Assembly (NCBI GenBank): GCA_944360115.1
Contig: CALVTH010000014.1
Location: 1 to 40,428, forward strand
Source: an uncultured Clostridia bacterium
Lineage (GTDB): Bacteria; Bacillota; Clostridia; Christensenellales; CAG-917
DNA: 40,428 nt
Direction of reading: 5' to 3'
Below are positions 1 to 7,986 of the stretch, piece after piece. The notes beneath the pieces were generated by a model that did no database searches, was not told where the DNA came from, and saw only the letters and a list, made by a program, of their open reading frames with translations. A program made the position numbers and the translations under genes. The first letter of the stretch is position 1; each line of letters begins with the position of its first letter.

Positions 1-105
1 TTATTAAACTGTTCTCAACCACAACCCCGAGAGTGTTCTCGGTCCGTGTTTGGTGGCGCGTCGCGCTCACCGAAGGCGACGTCGTCGTGCCGTGCGGCGC
101 TTGTA

Positions 106-134
106 ATATTAGCAGTCTGCGCCCGCGTTGTCAA
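106..134 (-). promoter_or_regulatory. Strong sigma-A type promoter reading off the left edge
   Basis: On the minus strand TTGACA (134-129) and TAATAT (111-106) are separated by 17 bases, so transcription should start near position 99 and run leftwards out of the window. A 7-bp inverted repeat, CCGCGTT (123-129) and AACGCGG (138-144), flanks part of the -35 region and could be an operator or the base of a weak hairpin. The transcript contains a second hairpin at 27-42 (CCGAGA/TCTCGG). No convincing start codon with a ribosome site is visible before the edge; a GTG at 22-20 is possible but weak. The product is unknown. Confidence 0.6.
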
Positions 135-160
135 GAAAACGCGGCGAAAGCGGACTTAAA

Positions 161-955
161 TCACACCGCCGAAAAGGCAAAGGCGCAGAGTATCCCGCAT
201 ATTATCGCGACGGAAGGCATCTTGCCGTGTGAGAGTTCGTAGGTCTCGGGAAGCAAGGATGTCGCCGTGACATAGAGCATCGAGCCTGCCGCCGCCGCCA
301 TGCACACGGCGCCCGCCCAGTCGGAAGCGTCCTGGATGACGAAGCCGACCGCCGCACCGAGAATGGTTGCCGCGCCGGCGCCCGCGGCTATGAGCACGGA
401 CTTCCAGCTTTTCTCGCCGCCGCCCGTGAGCGGTGCGGTGATTGCCATTCCTTCGGGCACATTGTGCAGGGCTATCATTATGGCGACGGTTATGCCGCCC
501 GCAAGCTCCGCACCGCCCGCGCCGCCTATGGCAACGCCCTCGGGGAAATTATGCACGGCGATTGCAGCCGCAGTCATTATACCCGCACGCATAAGCCCCG
601 CTTTGCTGGCGGCGTTCACATCGGTTTTGGAGGTGTCGGGCACGACCTTTTTCTTTTTCTCGACGAATTCTATAATCCACCCCGCGACGGCGACGAGCAA
701 CGCGCCCGCGACAAGAGACGCAAGCACGGCGAGAATGACGGCGTAATCGGGAAGGACGGCGTCCAGTTCCTCGAAAGCCGAGGGTACCATCTCAAATGCG
801 GAAAGCCCTATCATAACGCCAGCGGCGAAGCCGGAGACGCTCGCCACGGTCTTCTCGCTGCCTCCGCCCAGGAAAGCCCCGAGAATACCGCCGAGTCCCG
901 TTCCGACGACTCCCGCCGCCAGCGATACAAGCACTATCAAAAGACCGTCGCTCAA
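161..955 (-). CDS. ZIP family divalent metal transporter (ZupT-like)
   Basis: A 264-residue polytopic membrane protein that by family should import zinc or other divalent cations across the cytoplasmic membrane. Both ZIP metal-site motifs are present: HNFPEG at residues 135-140 and HNVPEG at 164-169, the pair that forms the binuclear site in helices 4 and 5. A charged EKKKKVV loop near residue 100 separates helices 3 and 4, as in the family, and the length matches ZupT (about 257). I chose a TTG start at 955 because GGAGG lies four bases before it; the ATG at 988 has no ribosome site. The gene diverges from the degV-like gene, with only 69 bases between start codons. No Zur-type operator was recognised. 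The metal specificity is not predictable from what is visible. Confidence 0.88.
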   Translation of the reverse strand: MSDGLLIVLVSLAAGVVGTGLGGILGAFLGGGSEKTVASVSGFAAGVMIGLSAFEMVPSAFEELDAVLPDYAVILAVLASLVAGALLVAVAGWIIEFVEKKKKVVPDTSKTDVNAASKAGLMRAGIMTAAAIAVHNFPEGVAIGGAGGAELAGGITVAIMIALHNVPEGMAITAPLTGGGEKSWKSVLIAAGAGAATILGAAVGFVIQDASDWAGAVCMAAAAGSMLYVTATSLLPETYELSHGKMPSVAIICGILCAFAFSAV

Positions 956-988
956 AATACCTCCGTCCTCAATGCCGTCCCCGCGCAT

Positions 989-1018
989 TTGACAAAAGCC
1001 CGTTTTATGTGCTATGTT
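989..1018 (+). promoter_or_regulatory. Promoter of the DegV gene, leaderless arrangement
   Basis: TTGACA (989-994) and TATGTT (1013-1018) are 18 bases apart. The GTG start at 1025 follows the -10 box after exactly six bases, so the predicted transcription start falls on the start codon. No ribosome site is present. Confidence 0.65.
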
Positions 1019-1024
1019 TACGGC

Positions 1025-1909
1025 GTGAACGCGTACTTTATTACAACCGACACGGGTGCCGATTTCCCGCCGTCCCATACCGAAAACGATTTCTCGATGT
1101 TGCCGCTCAGTTACATCATCGACGGTGTCGACTACGACGGCAGAACGCGCGCTTATCTTCCCCTCGGAGAATTTTACGCCATGCTTTCGAGCGGCAAGAC
1201 CGCGTCGACATCCATGGTGCCGACTGCGGAAGTTTACGATTTCTTCGCCGACATCATCGAACGAACCGGCAAAGACATTCTCCACATATCCTTCCCCGCG
1301 GCGATGTCGGGGTGCTTCGAAGCGTGCAAGGAAGCCGCCGAGAAAATTTCCGCCGATTATCCCGAAAGGCGCGTGGTCGTCATCGACGGCAAGTGCGCCA
1401 GCGTGGGACTGGGCATGCTCTGTATGTACGCCCTGAGGAAGCGGCGCGAAGGTGCTTCTCTCGACGAAAACGCCGCGTATATCTCCGACCTGCGCGACCA
1501 TATCGGACACGCTTTCACCGTGGACAACCTCATGCACCTCTATCGCGGAGGGCGGCTGGGGCGCGGTTCGGCGGTGGTCGGACAGGTGATGAATCTCAAA
1601 TCCGTCATTATGGTAGACGAAAGGGGCGCGTTAGTCAACATTTCGAGCGTAATGGGAAGAAAAAAAGCGCTGCGCGCGCTCGTGAGCAAGATGAAACACG
1701 ACTGGGCGGGCGGCGACGACGACTATATCGTTATAGGTCACGGCGACTGCCCCGCCGACGCCGAAACGCTGAAAGGCATGGTGGAGGAAGCCTTCGGACC
1801 GCGCGACATCACCGTCACGGATATAGGTCCCATTATAGGCAGCCATTGCGGCAAAGGCATGCTCGCCCTCATCTACATAGCCAAAAACAAAACCGACCGC
1901 ACCTTCTGA
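1025..1909 (+). CDS. DegV family fatty-acid-binding protein
   Basis: A 294-residue soluble protein of the DegV/FakB fold. Members bind a single fatty acid, and FakB proteins present it to the kinase FakA for phospholipid synthesis; no fakA is in this window, so the partner is unknown. Recognisable elements are the N-terminal strand ending in TDTGADFP (the TD(S/T)xxD phosphate-site motif), KTASTSMVP near residues 58-66 (the TSxP lipid-contact motif), the SGCFEA helix start and the C-terminal IGPIIGSHCGKGMLAL segment, which matches the VGPxIGxHxGPG family ending. The family normally begins a few residues before the first strand, which favours GTG 1025 over ATG 1007. Neither start has a ribosome site, and the promoter spacing suggests a leaderless mRNA. 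A hairpin terminator follows. Confidence 0.88.
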   Translation: MNAYFITTDTGADFPPSHTENDFSMLPLSYIIDGVDYDGRTRAYLPLGEFYAMLSSGKTASTSMVPTAEVYDFFADIIERTGKDILHISFPAAMSGCFEACKEAAEKISADYPERRVVVIDGKCASVGLGMLCMYALRKRREGASLDENAAYISDLRDHIGHAFTVDNLMHLYRGGRLGRGSAVVGQVMNLKSVIMVDERGALVNISSVMGRKKALRALVSKMKHDWAGGDDDYIVIGHGDCPADAETLKGMVEEAFGPRDITVTDIGPIIGSHCGKGMLALIYIAKNKTDRTF

Positions 1910-1951
1910 GAACGAAGTGCGGAACAAAAGAAAACTTCAGCCGATATACGA

Positions 1952-1980
1952 AAACGCTCCCGCGAGGGAGCGTTTCTTTT
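1952..1980 (+). terminator. Rho-independent terminator after the DegV gene
   Basis: AAACGCTCCC (1952-1961), loop GCGA, GGGAGCGTTT (1966-1975), then CTTTT. A perfect 10-bp stem with a T tract. It lies 42 bases after the DegV stop codon; on the other strand it also lies beyond the end of the phosphoglucomutase gene. Confidence 0.85.
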
Positions 1981-2088
1981 GCGCTTTATCTGACGCACGG
2001 TCTTTTCACGCCCCGCCCTGCCGCGCCGCGGCACGGCGGACGCCGTCGTCACATTCTTTCCGACGCGACGGACGGACGCCCGACGGCG

Positions 2089-3831
2089 TCATTCCGTGCA
2101 CTTTCTCATGAACGCAAGATAACCCGCGGCAGCGCTCTTTGCCGCGCCTGCAGTCTCGGCAGCCGCGGCGGCGTAAATCTTGAGTTTGGGCTCGGTGCCC
2201 GAGGGGCGCACGCACACCCAGTCGCCGCCTTCGAGGTGCAACTTGAGCGCGTTGGTGAGAGGCAACCCCGTGCCCTCCGTCCTGCCGTCCGCGTATGTCC
2301 TCCTGCCCGCGACGAGGTCGTCGACGGCTTGCACCGCTCTGCCGTCCACGGCGGTGAGCTTCTCCTCGCGGAGTTTCTTCATAATGGCGCGCATTTTGTC
2401 CATTCCGTCCGCGCCGGCGAAAGCAATGGACTTGGCTTGCTCGCTGTAATAACCGTAACGGCGGAAGAGGTCCTGCAACACATCGTAAACGCAAAGCCCT
2501 CGGCTGGCGTAATAGCACACCATTTCGGCGAAAATCATCGCGGCGGCGACGGCGTCCTTGTCGCGGGCGTAGGTGCCCGCCAGCGAGCCGTAACTCTCTT
2601 CGAATCCGAACAGATAGGTATACTCGTGCGAGGTTTCCCATTCCTTGATTTTCTCGCCGATGAACTTGAAGCCCGTCAGCACATCGAAAGTGGTCACGCC
2701 GTAATCGTCAGCGACCCTGCGCGCAAGCTCTGTGGTTACTATGGTCTTGACCACGGCGCCGTTGTCGGGCAGATTGCCCGTCTCTTTCTTGCGACGGAGT
2801 ATGTATTCCTCCATAAGCACGCCGATCTGATTGCCGGTGAGCAGGACGAATTTGCCTTCGTTGTCACGCACGGCAATGCCCATTCTGTCGGCGTCGGGGT
2901 CGGTGCCTATCACGATGTCGCTGCCTATTTCATCGGCAAGCGCAACGCCGAGCGACAGGGTGTCCGCCTCCTCGGGATTGGGCACGCGCACGGTGGAGAA
3001 CTCGGTGTCGGGCGCCGCCTGTTCGGGCACGACATTGACCTTTATGCCCATTTTGCCGAGCACCGAAGTGACGGGCATATAACCCGTGCCGTGGACGGGC
3101 GTGTAGACGATTTTCACGCTGCCGCCGAAGGTGGCGACGGCGTCCGAGGACATACCGAGCGCGGTGACGGCGTCGAAATATCTGTTGTCGACGGTGGCGC
3201 CGAGCACGGTGACACACTCGTCGACCTTTGCGCCGTCAAGCCCCTTTATGCTGTCGGGAGTAAAATCGGAATCCGCCGTATTTACGCCGAAATACGGGGT
3301 TTTGTCAATCATTTTGACCACTTCGGCAGTCGATTCGGGCGACATCTGCGCGCCGTCCTCGCCGTAGACCTTATAGCCGTTGTATTCCTTCGGGTTGTGC
3401 GAAGCGGTTATCATTATGCCGGCAATGGCGCCCGTGTCGCGCACCGCGAACGAACACATAGGCACGGGGCGCACATCCTCGAAAATGCGCACGGCGATTT
3501 TCTCGGCGGACAAAACCTTTGCCGCGAGCACGGCGAATTCCGCCGATTTCCTGCGGGTGTCGTAGGCAATCACCACGCCCCTTTCCGCCGCTTCCCTGCC
3601 CAGCGAATTGACGAAGTCGGCAAGCCCTTTCGTCGCGCGGCGCACCGTGAAACGGTTCATTCTGTTTATGCCGAGGTCTATTATGCCGCGCATACCCGCC
3701 GTGCCGAACTCCAGGGGCGCATAGAAACATTCCCTGATTTCGTCCTCTGTCATCGCGGCCAGACGCTCGCGCTCGTCGGCGGTGAGTTCGTCCGACGAAA
3801 GCCACTCTTTGTAACACGCTTTGTAATCCAT
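2089..3831 (-). CDS. pgcA: Alpha-phosphoglucomutase / phosphomannomutase (PgcA type)
   Basis: A 580-residue cytosolic enzyme that interconverts glucose-6-phosphate and glucose-1-phosphate, feeding UDP-glucose, glycolipid and glycogen synthesis. All four active-site elements of the alpha-D-phosphohexomutase family are visible: TASHNP with phospho-serine 144, the metal loop DPDADR at 311-316, the sugar-binding GFEESYG near 409-415, and the C-terminal phosphate loop RPSGTEPK. The length matches Bacillus PgcA (about 581). ATG 3831 is preceded by GGAGAA. The gene has its own consensus promoter and stands alone, divergent from the VanW gene. Whether it prefers glucose or mannose phosphates cannot be decided by eye. 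Confidence 0.95.
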   Translation of the reverse strand: MDYKACYKEWLSSDELTADERERLAAMTEDEIRECFYAPLEFGTAGMRGIIDLGINRMNRFTVRRATKGLADFVNSLGREAAERGVVIAYDTRRKSAEFAVLAAKVLSAEKIAVRIFEDVRPVPMCSFAVRDTGAIAGIMITASHNPKEYNGYKVYGEDGAQMSPESTAEVVKMIDKTPYFGVNTADSDFTPDSIKGLDGAKVDECVTVLGATVDNRYFDAVTALGMSSDAVATFGGSVKIVYTPVHGTGYMPVTSVLGKMGIKVNVVPEQAAPDTEFSTVRVPNPEEADTLSLGVALADEIGSDIVIGTDPDADRMGIAVRDNEGKFVLLTGNQIGVLMEEYILRRKKETGNLPDNGAVVKTIVTTELARRVADDYGVTTFDVLTGFKFIGEKIKEWETSHEYTYLFGFEESYGSLAGTYARDKDAVAAAMIFAEMVCYYASRGLCVYDVLQDLFRRYGYYSEQAKSIAFAGADGMDKMRAIMKKLREEKLTAVDGRAVQAVDDLVAGRRTYADGRTEGTGLPLTNALKLHLEGGDWVCVRPSGTEPKLKIYAAAAAETAGAAKSAAAGYLAFMRKCTE

Positions 3832-3866
3832 ATTTTCTCCGTTTGCCCGCCGAACGGGGCACTGAA

Positions 3867-3895
3867 ATTATATTATACGCGCCCGCGGGTGTCAA
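3867..3895 (-). promoter_or_regulatory. Consensus promoter of the phosphoglucomutase gene
   Basis: TTGACA (3895-3890), 17-base spacer, TATAAT (3872-3867); a second TATAAT overlaps it at 3877-3872. Both hexamers are perfect matches. The leader is about 30 bases and carries a ribosome site. Confidence 0.85.
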
Positions 3896-3948
3896 CGGCG
3901 AATAATGTCGGACGGCGTGCGCATACTACACGCGTGAGGGCGCGGGGT

Positions 3949-4878
3949 GTGAAAAATTCGAGCATTTTCGGACGGACGGGAACGGCGGCGCTCGTTCTCG
4001 CCGCCGTTTGCTTTTTCACCGCCGTCGTCATATCTTGCACTATGAGACAGTTCCCCTCCCGCGCCCTCGCGCTGCAACCCGAAATCACCTGCATTTCCTC
4101 TTTCTCCACCTACTACGGCGACAGCTCCGAGGGCAGAAAACACAACATCGCCCTCGCCGCGAAATTCATCGACGGCACCGTCGTCATTCCCGAGGAGGAA
4201 TTCTCTTTCAACGACACGGTGGGCGCGCGCACCGAAGCGCGCGGATTCAGGACGGCGTACATCATAAACGACGGCGAGTTCGTCGAAGGCGTGGGCGGCG
4301 GCGTGTGTCAGGTGTCCTCCACCCTCTACAACTGCGCCCTGCTCGCCGACCTGTATATAACCTGCGTTCACCCCCATTCCCTGCCCGTGTCCTATGTCGC
4401 GCCCTCTTTCGACGCAATGGTGTCGTCGGGCAGCGACCTGCGTTTCGCCAACACACTCTCCGCTCCCGTCACCCTGAGAATGACCGCCGACGGCAAATAT
4501 CTCCGCGCCGAAATATACGGCGTGTCGGACGGCGCAAAGATACGCCGCCGTTCCGTGACGACGGGCGCAGTGCCGCACGACACCAAGTATATCGACGACG
4601 AAACTTTGCCCGCGGGCGAGGAAATCGTGGAAATGCCCGGCAAGGACGGACTGAAATCGGAAGGCTATCTCGAATATTTCGCGGACGGCATACTGTTGCG
4701 CTCGGTGCTCATACGCCGCGACAACTACAAAGCGCAACTGCGAGTGGTGCGCCGCGGCACCGCCCCCGCCGCAGCCGACGACTCCGTCCCGCAGTCCCCT
4801 TCCGAGATGTCGCTTCCGTCCGCCCCTCATCTCTCCGACGGCGCGGTTCCGCCCGACAATTCCGCCCCGACCGCATAA
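3949..4878 (+). CDS. VanW family protein, membrane-anchored
   Basis: A 309-residue protein with one N-terminal transmembrane segment (about residues 9-31) and an extracytoplasmic VanW domain. The core of that domain is plain: EEEFSFNDTVGARTEARGF at about 82-100, GVGGGVCQVSSTLYN at 114-128, then the HPHS and SFDAMV segments. Its biochemical role is unsettled; the family is linked to vancomycin-resistance clusters and cell-wall functions. It lacks the G5 or peptidoglycan-binding repeats often fused to VanW, and ends in a proline- and alanine-rich tail of about 40 residues. GTG 3949 has GAGGG eight bases before it. An in-frame GTG at 3934 lies six bases after a weak -10 (CATACT) and would fit a leaderless start instead. 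It diverges from the phosphoglucomutase gene. Confidence 0.85.
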   Translation: MKNSSIFGRTGTAALVLAAVCFFTAVVISCTMRQFPSRALALQPEITCISSFSTYYGDSSEGRKHNIALAAKFIDGTVVIPEEEFSFNDTVGARTEARGFRTAYIINDGEFVEGVGGGVCQVSSTLYNCALLADLYITCVHPHSLPVSYVAPSFDAMVSSGSDLRFANTLSAPVTLRMTADGKYLRAEIYGVSDGAKIRRRSVTTGAVPHDTKYIDDETLPAGEEIVEMPGKDGLKSEGYLEYFADGILLRSVLIRRDNYKAQLRVVRRGTAPAAADDSVPQSPSEMSLPSAPHLSDGAVPPDNSAPTA

Positions 4879-4935
4879 ATTCCGCCCGCCAACGCGACTT
4901 GCCCGCCCACATTTTCCCTTGCCCGCCGTAAACGA

Positions 4936-4955
4936 AAAGGCGGTTGCCCGCCTTT
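4936..4955. terminator. Hairpin between convergent VanW and lipoprotein genes
   Basis: AAAGGCGG (4936-4943), loop TTGC, CCGCCTTT (4948-4955). On the minus strand it is followed by TTCGTTT, so it fits best as the terminator of the lipoprotein gene, and may also stop VanW transcription. Confidence 0.65.
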
Positions 4956-4977
4956 ACCGTGTTGTTTATGTTTCCTC

Positions 4978-5412
4978 TCAACCTGTGTACTTGTAAGTTG
5001 CCTCCAAGCCCTTGTCGGGGTGGTATTTCCATACGACCGTGATTTTGCCCACGGTCTCGCTGCGCACACCGTCCGCGGAACTCGTGTGCAACATCTCCTC
5101 GTAAACATAATCGGGCAGATTCAGATATTCGTTGAAACTCTTAATCATCGAGACATAGGTGGCGTTGTAATAATCGTCTATGTTGTACGGATTGCTGTCT
5201 ATGCTTACATACGATTTGTCGTCGCCGATATCCACAGCCGCCCGCATAGCGCTCGAATCGTAGTTGCCCGCAAGTTTGTTGTACGCCTTTTCAATCGCGT
5301 TCGCAGACGCAACGCTTCCCGAGCTGCGACCGTCGTTGTCACAGCCGGCGAGCACGCAGACAAGCGCGGCGGCTACTATAAGCAGAATAACCGTCATAAT
5401 TTTCTTTTTCAT
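4978..5412 (-). CDS. Small secreted lipoprotein, unknown function
   Basis: A 144-residue protein starting with a lysine-rich n-region, a hydrophobic stretch and the lipobox LAGC, with the lipidated cysteine at residue 24. It should therefore be anchored on the outer face of the membrane. The mature part is small, acidic and rich in Asp, Asn and Tyr (for example the NPYNIDDYYNATYVSMI stretch), with no catalytic motif I recognise. ATG 5412 is preceded by GGGGAGG nine bases upstream. Its promoter is strong and its -10 lies inside a palindrome that recurs in front of the divergent XRE repressor, so it is likely regulated by that protein. I do not recognise a named family. Confidence 0.85.
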   Translation of the reverse strand: MKKKIMTVILLIVAAALVCVLAGCDNDGRSSGSVASANAIEKAYNKLAGNYDSSAMRAAVDIGDDKSYVSIDSNPYNIDDYYNATYVSMIKSFNEYLNLPDYVYEEMLHTSSADGVRSETVGKITVVWKYHPDKGLEATYKYTG

Positions 5413-5441
5413 TGATTCATCCTCCCCTATATCTAATGTCT

Positions 5442-5473
5442 GCATTATATAATGCGCAGGTCTACTGTGTCAA
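5442..5473 (-). promoter_or_regulatory. Lipoprotein promoter with overlapping palindromic operator
   Basis: TTGACA (5473-5468), 18-base spacer, TATAAT (5449-5444). The -10 sits within the perfect 14-bp palindrome GCATTATATAATGC (5442-5455), so a protein bound there would block RNA polymerase. Confidence 0.75.
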
Positions 5474-5503
5474 CGGTTATCAGAATAAAATTATATTATG
5501 TGC

Positions 5504-5521
5504 GAATTATATAATGCGGAG
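5504..5521 (+). promoter_or_regulatory. XRE gene -10 region and second operator copy
   Basis: GAATTATATAATGC (5504-5517) differs by one base from the palindrome at 5442-5455, and the flanking sequence matches as well. It contains TATAAT at 5510-5515, a likely -10 for the XRE gene; the -35 position is a poor match. GGAGGTGA (5518-5525) directly follows and serves as the ribosome site for GTG 5530. Confidence 0.65.
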
Positions 5522-5529
5522 GTGAGAAA

Positions 5530-5733
5530 GTGCATCTCAGGATAGACGAGATACTCAAGGAAAAGGGAAAGAGCAAATATTGGCTTTACATTCAACTTGG
5601 GTTAAGTTATCAGAATTTCAACCGCATAATAAACAACGAGACCAAAAGCATAAAGTTCGACAACCTCAAGGCTTTGTGCGACATACTCGAGTGTACACCC
5701 AACGACCTTTTCACGGAATATCACAAGGGCTGA
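5530..5733 (+). CDS. Small XRE-family (Cro/CI-type) DNA-binding regulator
   Basis: A 67-residue protein that is a bare helix-turn-helix domain. It follows the Cro/CI pattern: a first helix (IDEILKEKGKSK), a scaffold helix with YWLYIQLGLSYQNFNRII covering the two helices of the motif, and the typical ending LKALCDILECTPNDLF. It has no ligand-binding or oligomerisation domain. GTG 5530 has an excellent ribosome site, GGAGGTGA. It diverges from the lipoprotein gene and shares with it a pair of near-identical palindromes, each covering one promoter -10. That suggests it represses itself and the lipoprotein, which is inference. A terminator follows the stop codon. Confidence 0.9.
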   Translation: MHLRIDEILKEKGKSKYWLYIQLGLSYQNFNRIINNETKSIKFDNLKALCDILECTPNDLFTEYHKG

Positions 5734-5758
5734 CCGCTTCCCGCACCTAAAACAAAAG

Positions 5759-5782
5759 AAAACCGCCGCTCGGCGGTTTTTT
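5759..5782. terminator. Bidirectional terminator
   Basis: AAAACCGCC (5759-5767), loop GCTC, GGCGGTTTT (5772-5780) followed by TT. The stem is flanked by A and T runs, so it can stop the XRE gene from the left and the PHP gene operon from the right. Confidence 0.85.
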
Positions 5783-5812
5783 GCTGTTTTGCGCGGCGGG
5801 GCGTCTCTCCCG

Positions 5813-6607
5813 TCAGCGGCGAACGCCGAGGGCGCGGAGGGTTTGCAAAGAGGGTTCGAAAAGGAAATTCTTTTCTTCGTCGCCGTGATAGTCGCTGCCG
5901 CCCGTGGCAATCAGACCGTATTTCCTCGCAATCTGCAAAAGCGCGGCGATGTCGGCTTCGGTGTGCCCGGGATAATACGCCTCCAGCCCCGCCAGACCGT
6001 GCGGCTTCAGTCCCTCGACGAGAGAGTTCAAAGTCTTGTCGTAAAGATATTTCTTGGGGTGAGCGAGGACGGGCACGCCGCCGAATTCCCTGACGAGTCG
6101 GACGGCGGCGAGGGGGGTGACGCGCTTTGCCTCGACATACGCCGCGCCCTTTGCGCCGAGATAGCGGTCGAAGGCTTCCTGCACGGTTGCCACGGTCCTG
6201 CCGCGCACCATTGCGTCGGCAATGTTCTTCCTGCCCACTCCCCTTGCGCCGAAATCGATGTCGGGCGCCACGCCGAGCGCGGCGAGCCGCTCGCCTATCA
6301 TAAGGTTGCGGGCGACGCGCATAACCTTGATTTCCTCGAGCTTTTGCATAAAGTCGGGGTTTTTGTAGTCGATATTATATCCTAAAATATGGATTTCGCC
6401 GATTGAACGGGCGGAAATCTCTATGCCGCACACGAATTTCACTCCCCTTTCACGGGCGGCTTCGGTGGCTTCGTCCAGCCCGTCCACGGTGTCGTGGTCG
6501 GTGACGGCGACAAGCTCCGCGCCCGCGTCGGCGATGTGAAACAGGGTGTCGCGCGGCGACAGCGCGCCGTCGGACGCCGTGGTGTGCAGATGAAGGTCGG
6601 CTCTCAT
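5813..6607 (-). CDS. PHP-domain phosphoesterase (nucleoside bisphosphate phosphatase type)
   Basis: A 264-residue metal-dependent phosphoesterase of the PHP superfamily. The metal ligands appear in the expected order: HLH at residues 6-8, VTDHDT around 36-40, a Glu in GIEIS, LAHPKKY in the second half and the C-terminal GSDYHG. This single-domain layout is that of the YciV/RNase AM group, which removes the 3'-phosphate from 3',5'-nucleoside bisphosphates or degrades short RNA; the substrate here is inferred only from the family. The ATG overlaps the stop of rmuC by four bases (ATGA), so it is translationally coupled and is the last gene of the tilS operon. A shared terminator follows. Confidence 0.87.
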   Translation of the reverse strand: MRADLHLHTTASDGALSPRDTLFHIADAGAELVAVTDHDTVDGLDEATEAARERGVKFVCGIEISARSIGEIHILGYNIDYKNPDFMQKLEEIKVMRVARNLMIGERLAALGVAPDIDFGARGVGRKNIADAMVRGRTVATVQEAFDRYLGAKGAAYVEAKRVTPLAAVRLVREFGGVPVLAHPKKYLYDKTLNSLVEGLKPHGLAGLEAYYPGHTEADIAALLQIARKYGLIATGGSDYHGDEEKNFLFEPSLQTLRALGVRR

Positions 6608-7986
6608 TCTGCCTCCCCCGAAGACGGCGCTTCTATGCCCGCGCCCGCTCCGCCGCCGAGATAACCCTCGGGCACATCGTCGCCGAGTTTGTCCAGTTTT
6701 TTCGTGAGTATGCGGTTGCGGGTCTCCATATCCTCGACGGTGTTGACGACGGTCTGCGCCTGTTTGCGGACGCGCTCGATGAGTTCGGTGAACTTGCCGA
6801 AGTCGTCGCGCACCTTTTGCATGAGTTGTATAATTTCGCCGCTCTTTTTCTGAATTTTGAGCGTGGTGAAGCCCAGTTGCAGGCTGTTGAGCAGCGCGCT
6901 GACAGTGGTTGGGCCGCACACCGTCACGCGGAATTTGCTCTGAATGTCGCTCACCAGCGCGCCGTCGCGGAGTATCTCGGCATACAGTCCTTCGTTGGGC
7001 ACATACATAACTGCGAAGTTTGTGGTGAGCGGCGGTTTGACATACTTCTCGCCTATGCTGCGCGCTTCGGCGGTGACGCGCACGCGCAACGCTTTCCTCG
7101 CCATTTCCACGGCGGCATTGTCGCCCCTGTCGCCCGCGTCGAGCAAACGCTGGTAGTCCTCCAGCGGGAACTTGGCGTCTATGGGGAGATACACCTTCTC
7201 GCCCGCCTGGCCCGGCATGACTATGGCGAAGTCGACGGCCTCGCGGCTGCCGCCGCGCCCGATATTGAACTGCGAGACATACTGCTCGGGGGTGAGAATC
7301 TGTTCCAGCAGACTGTTGAGCGCGACCTCGCCCCAGCCGCCCCGCGTCTTGACATTGGAGAAAATGCGGTTGAGGTTGCCCACGCCCGCCGTCAGTTCGC
7401 GCATTTCGCCGAAACCCCTCTGCACGCTGTCCAGCCTGTCGCTGACCTGCTTGAACGCGATTTCCACGCGCTTTTCGAGGGTCTCGGAGAGTTTTTCGTC
7501 GACGGTGGCGCGCATTTTCTCCAGCTGCTTCTCGTTGTCGGCGCGCACCTCGGCAAGCCGCTTTTCGTTGTCGGCGCGCACCTTCTCGAGTTGCTCGCGT
7601 ATCTCCGCGCCCATAAGCGACAGCCGTTTGTCCAGTTCCTCGCTGGTGCGGACGGAATTTTTCTCGGCGGCTTCGCGCATTTCCCTGAGTTCCCTGTCCA
7701 CCTTCTCCGCAAGAGCGTCGACATTCTTCTCCACCCTTTGCAGGAATGGGTCGAGTATGCCGACAAACCCGCGCGTGCCCTGCGCCGACGCGTCGAGCAT
7801 GGCGGTTTTGGTGTATTCGATGCGCTGTGCCAGACTGGTCTCCAGCCGCCTGTTGGCGTTCTCCACATCGGCGGGCGAAGCCGCGCCCGCGTTCTTCCTG
7901 CGGGCGAGCGTCACGACGAGCGATATTATTGCCGCCACCGCCGCCACGGCGGAAAACACGACGGCGAGTATTGTTTCCGTATTCAT
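6604..7986 (-). CDS. rmuC: RmuC family protein, DNA recombination limiting factor
   Basis: A 460-residue protein with an N-terminal membrane helix (residues 5-28), a long coiled coil (about 40-170, with repeated RADNEK heptads) and the RmuC nuclease-like domain. In that domain FSNVKTRGGWGEVALNSLLEQIL, the IDAKFPLEDYQRL segment and the FAVMYVPNEGLYAEIL segment are hallmarks of the family. RmuC homologues limit inversions and strand exchange at short inverted repeats and may also act in anti-phage processes; the biochemical activity is only partly defined. ATG 7986 has AAGGAG seven bases upstream and overlaps the cca stop by four bases. It ends four bases into the PHP gene. Confidence 0.93.
   Translation of the reverse strand: MNTETILAVVFSAVAAVAAIISLVVTLARRKNAGAASPADVENANRRLETSLAQRIEYTKTAMLDASAQGTRGFVGILDPFLQRVEKNVDALAEKVDRELREMREAAEKNSVRTSEELDKRLSLMGAEIREQLEKVRADNEKRLAEVRADNEKQLEKMRATVDEKLSETLEKRVEIAFKQVSDRLDSVQRGFGEMRELTAGVGNLNRIFSNVKTRGGWGEVALNSLLEQILTPEQYVSQFNIGRGGSREAVDFAIVMPGQAGEKVYLPIDAKFPLEDYQRLLDAGDRGDNAAVEMARKALRVRVTAEARSIGEKYVKPPLTTNFAVMYVPNEGLYAEILRDGALVSDIQSKFRVTVCGPTTVSALLNSLQLGFTTLKIQKKSGEIIQLMQKVRDDFGKFTELIERVRKQAQTVVNTVEDMETRNRILTKKLDKLGDDVPEGYLGGGAGAGIEAPSSGEAE

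Noticed and set aside
1009..3948. Long plus-strand frame preceding the VanW gene
   Set aside because: Only the part after 3949 matches a protein family; the upstream part is a shadow of degV and phosphoglucomutase.
5530..5733. Prophage remnant suggested by the Cro/CI-like protein
   Set aside because: No integrase, structural or att-like sequence is present, and the neighbour is a chromosomal lipoprotein.
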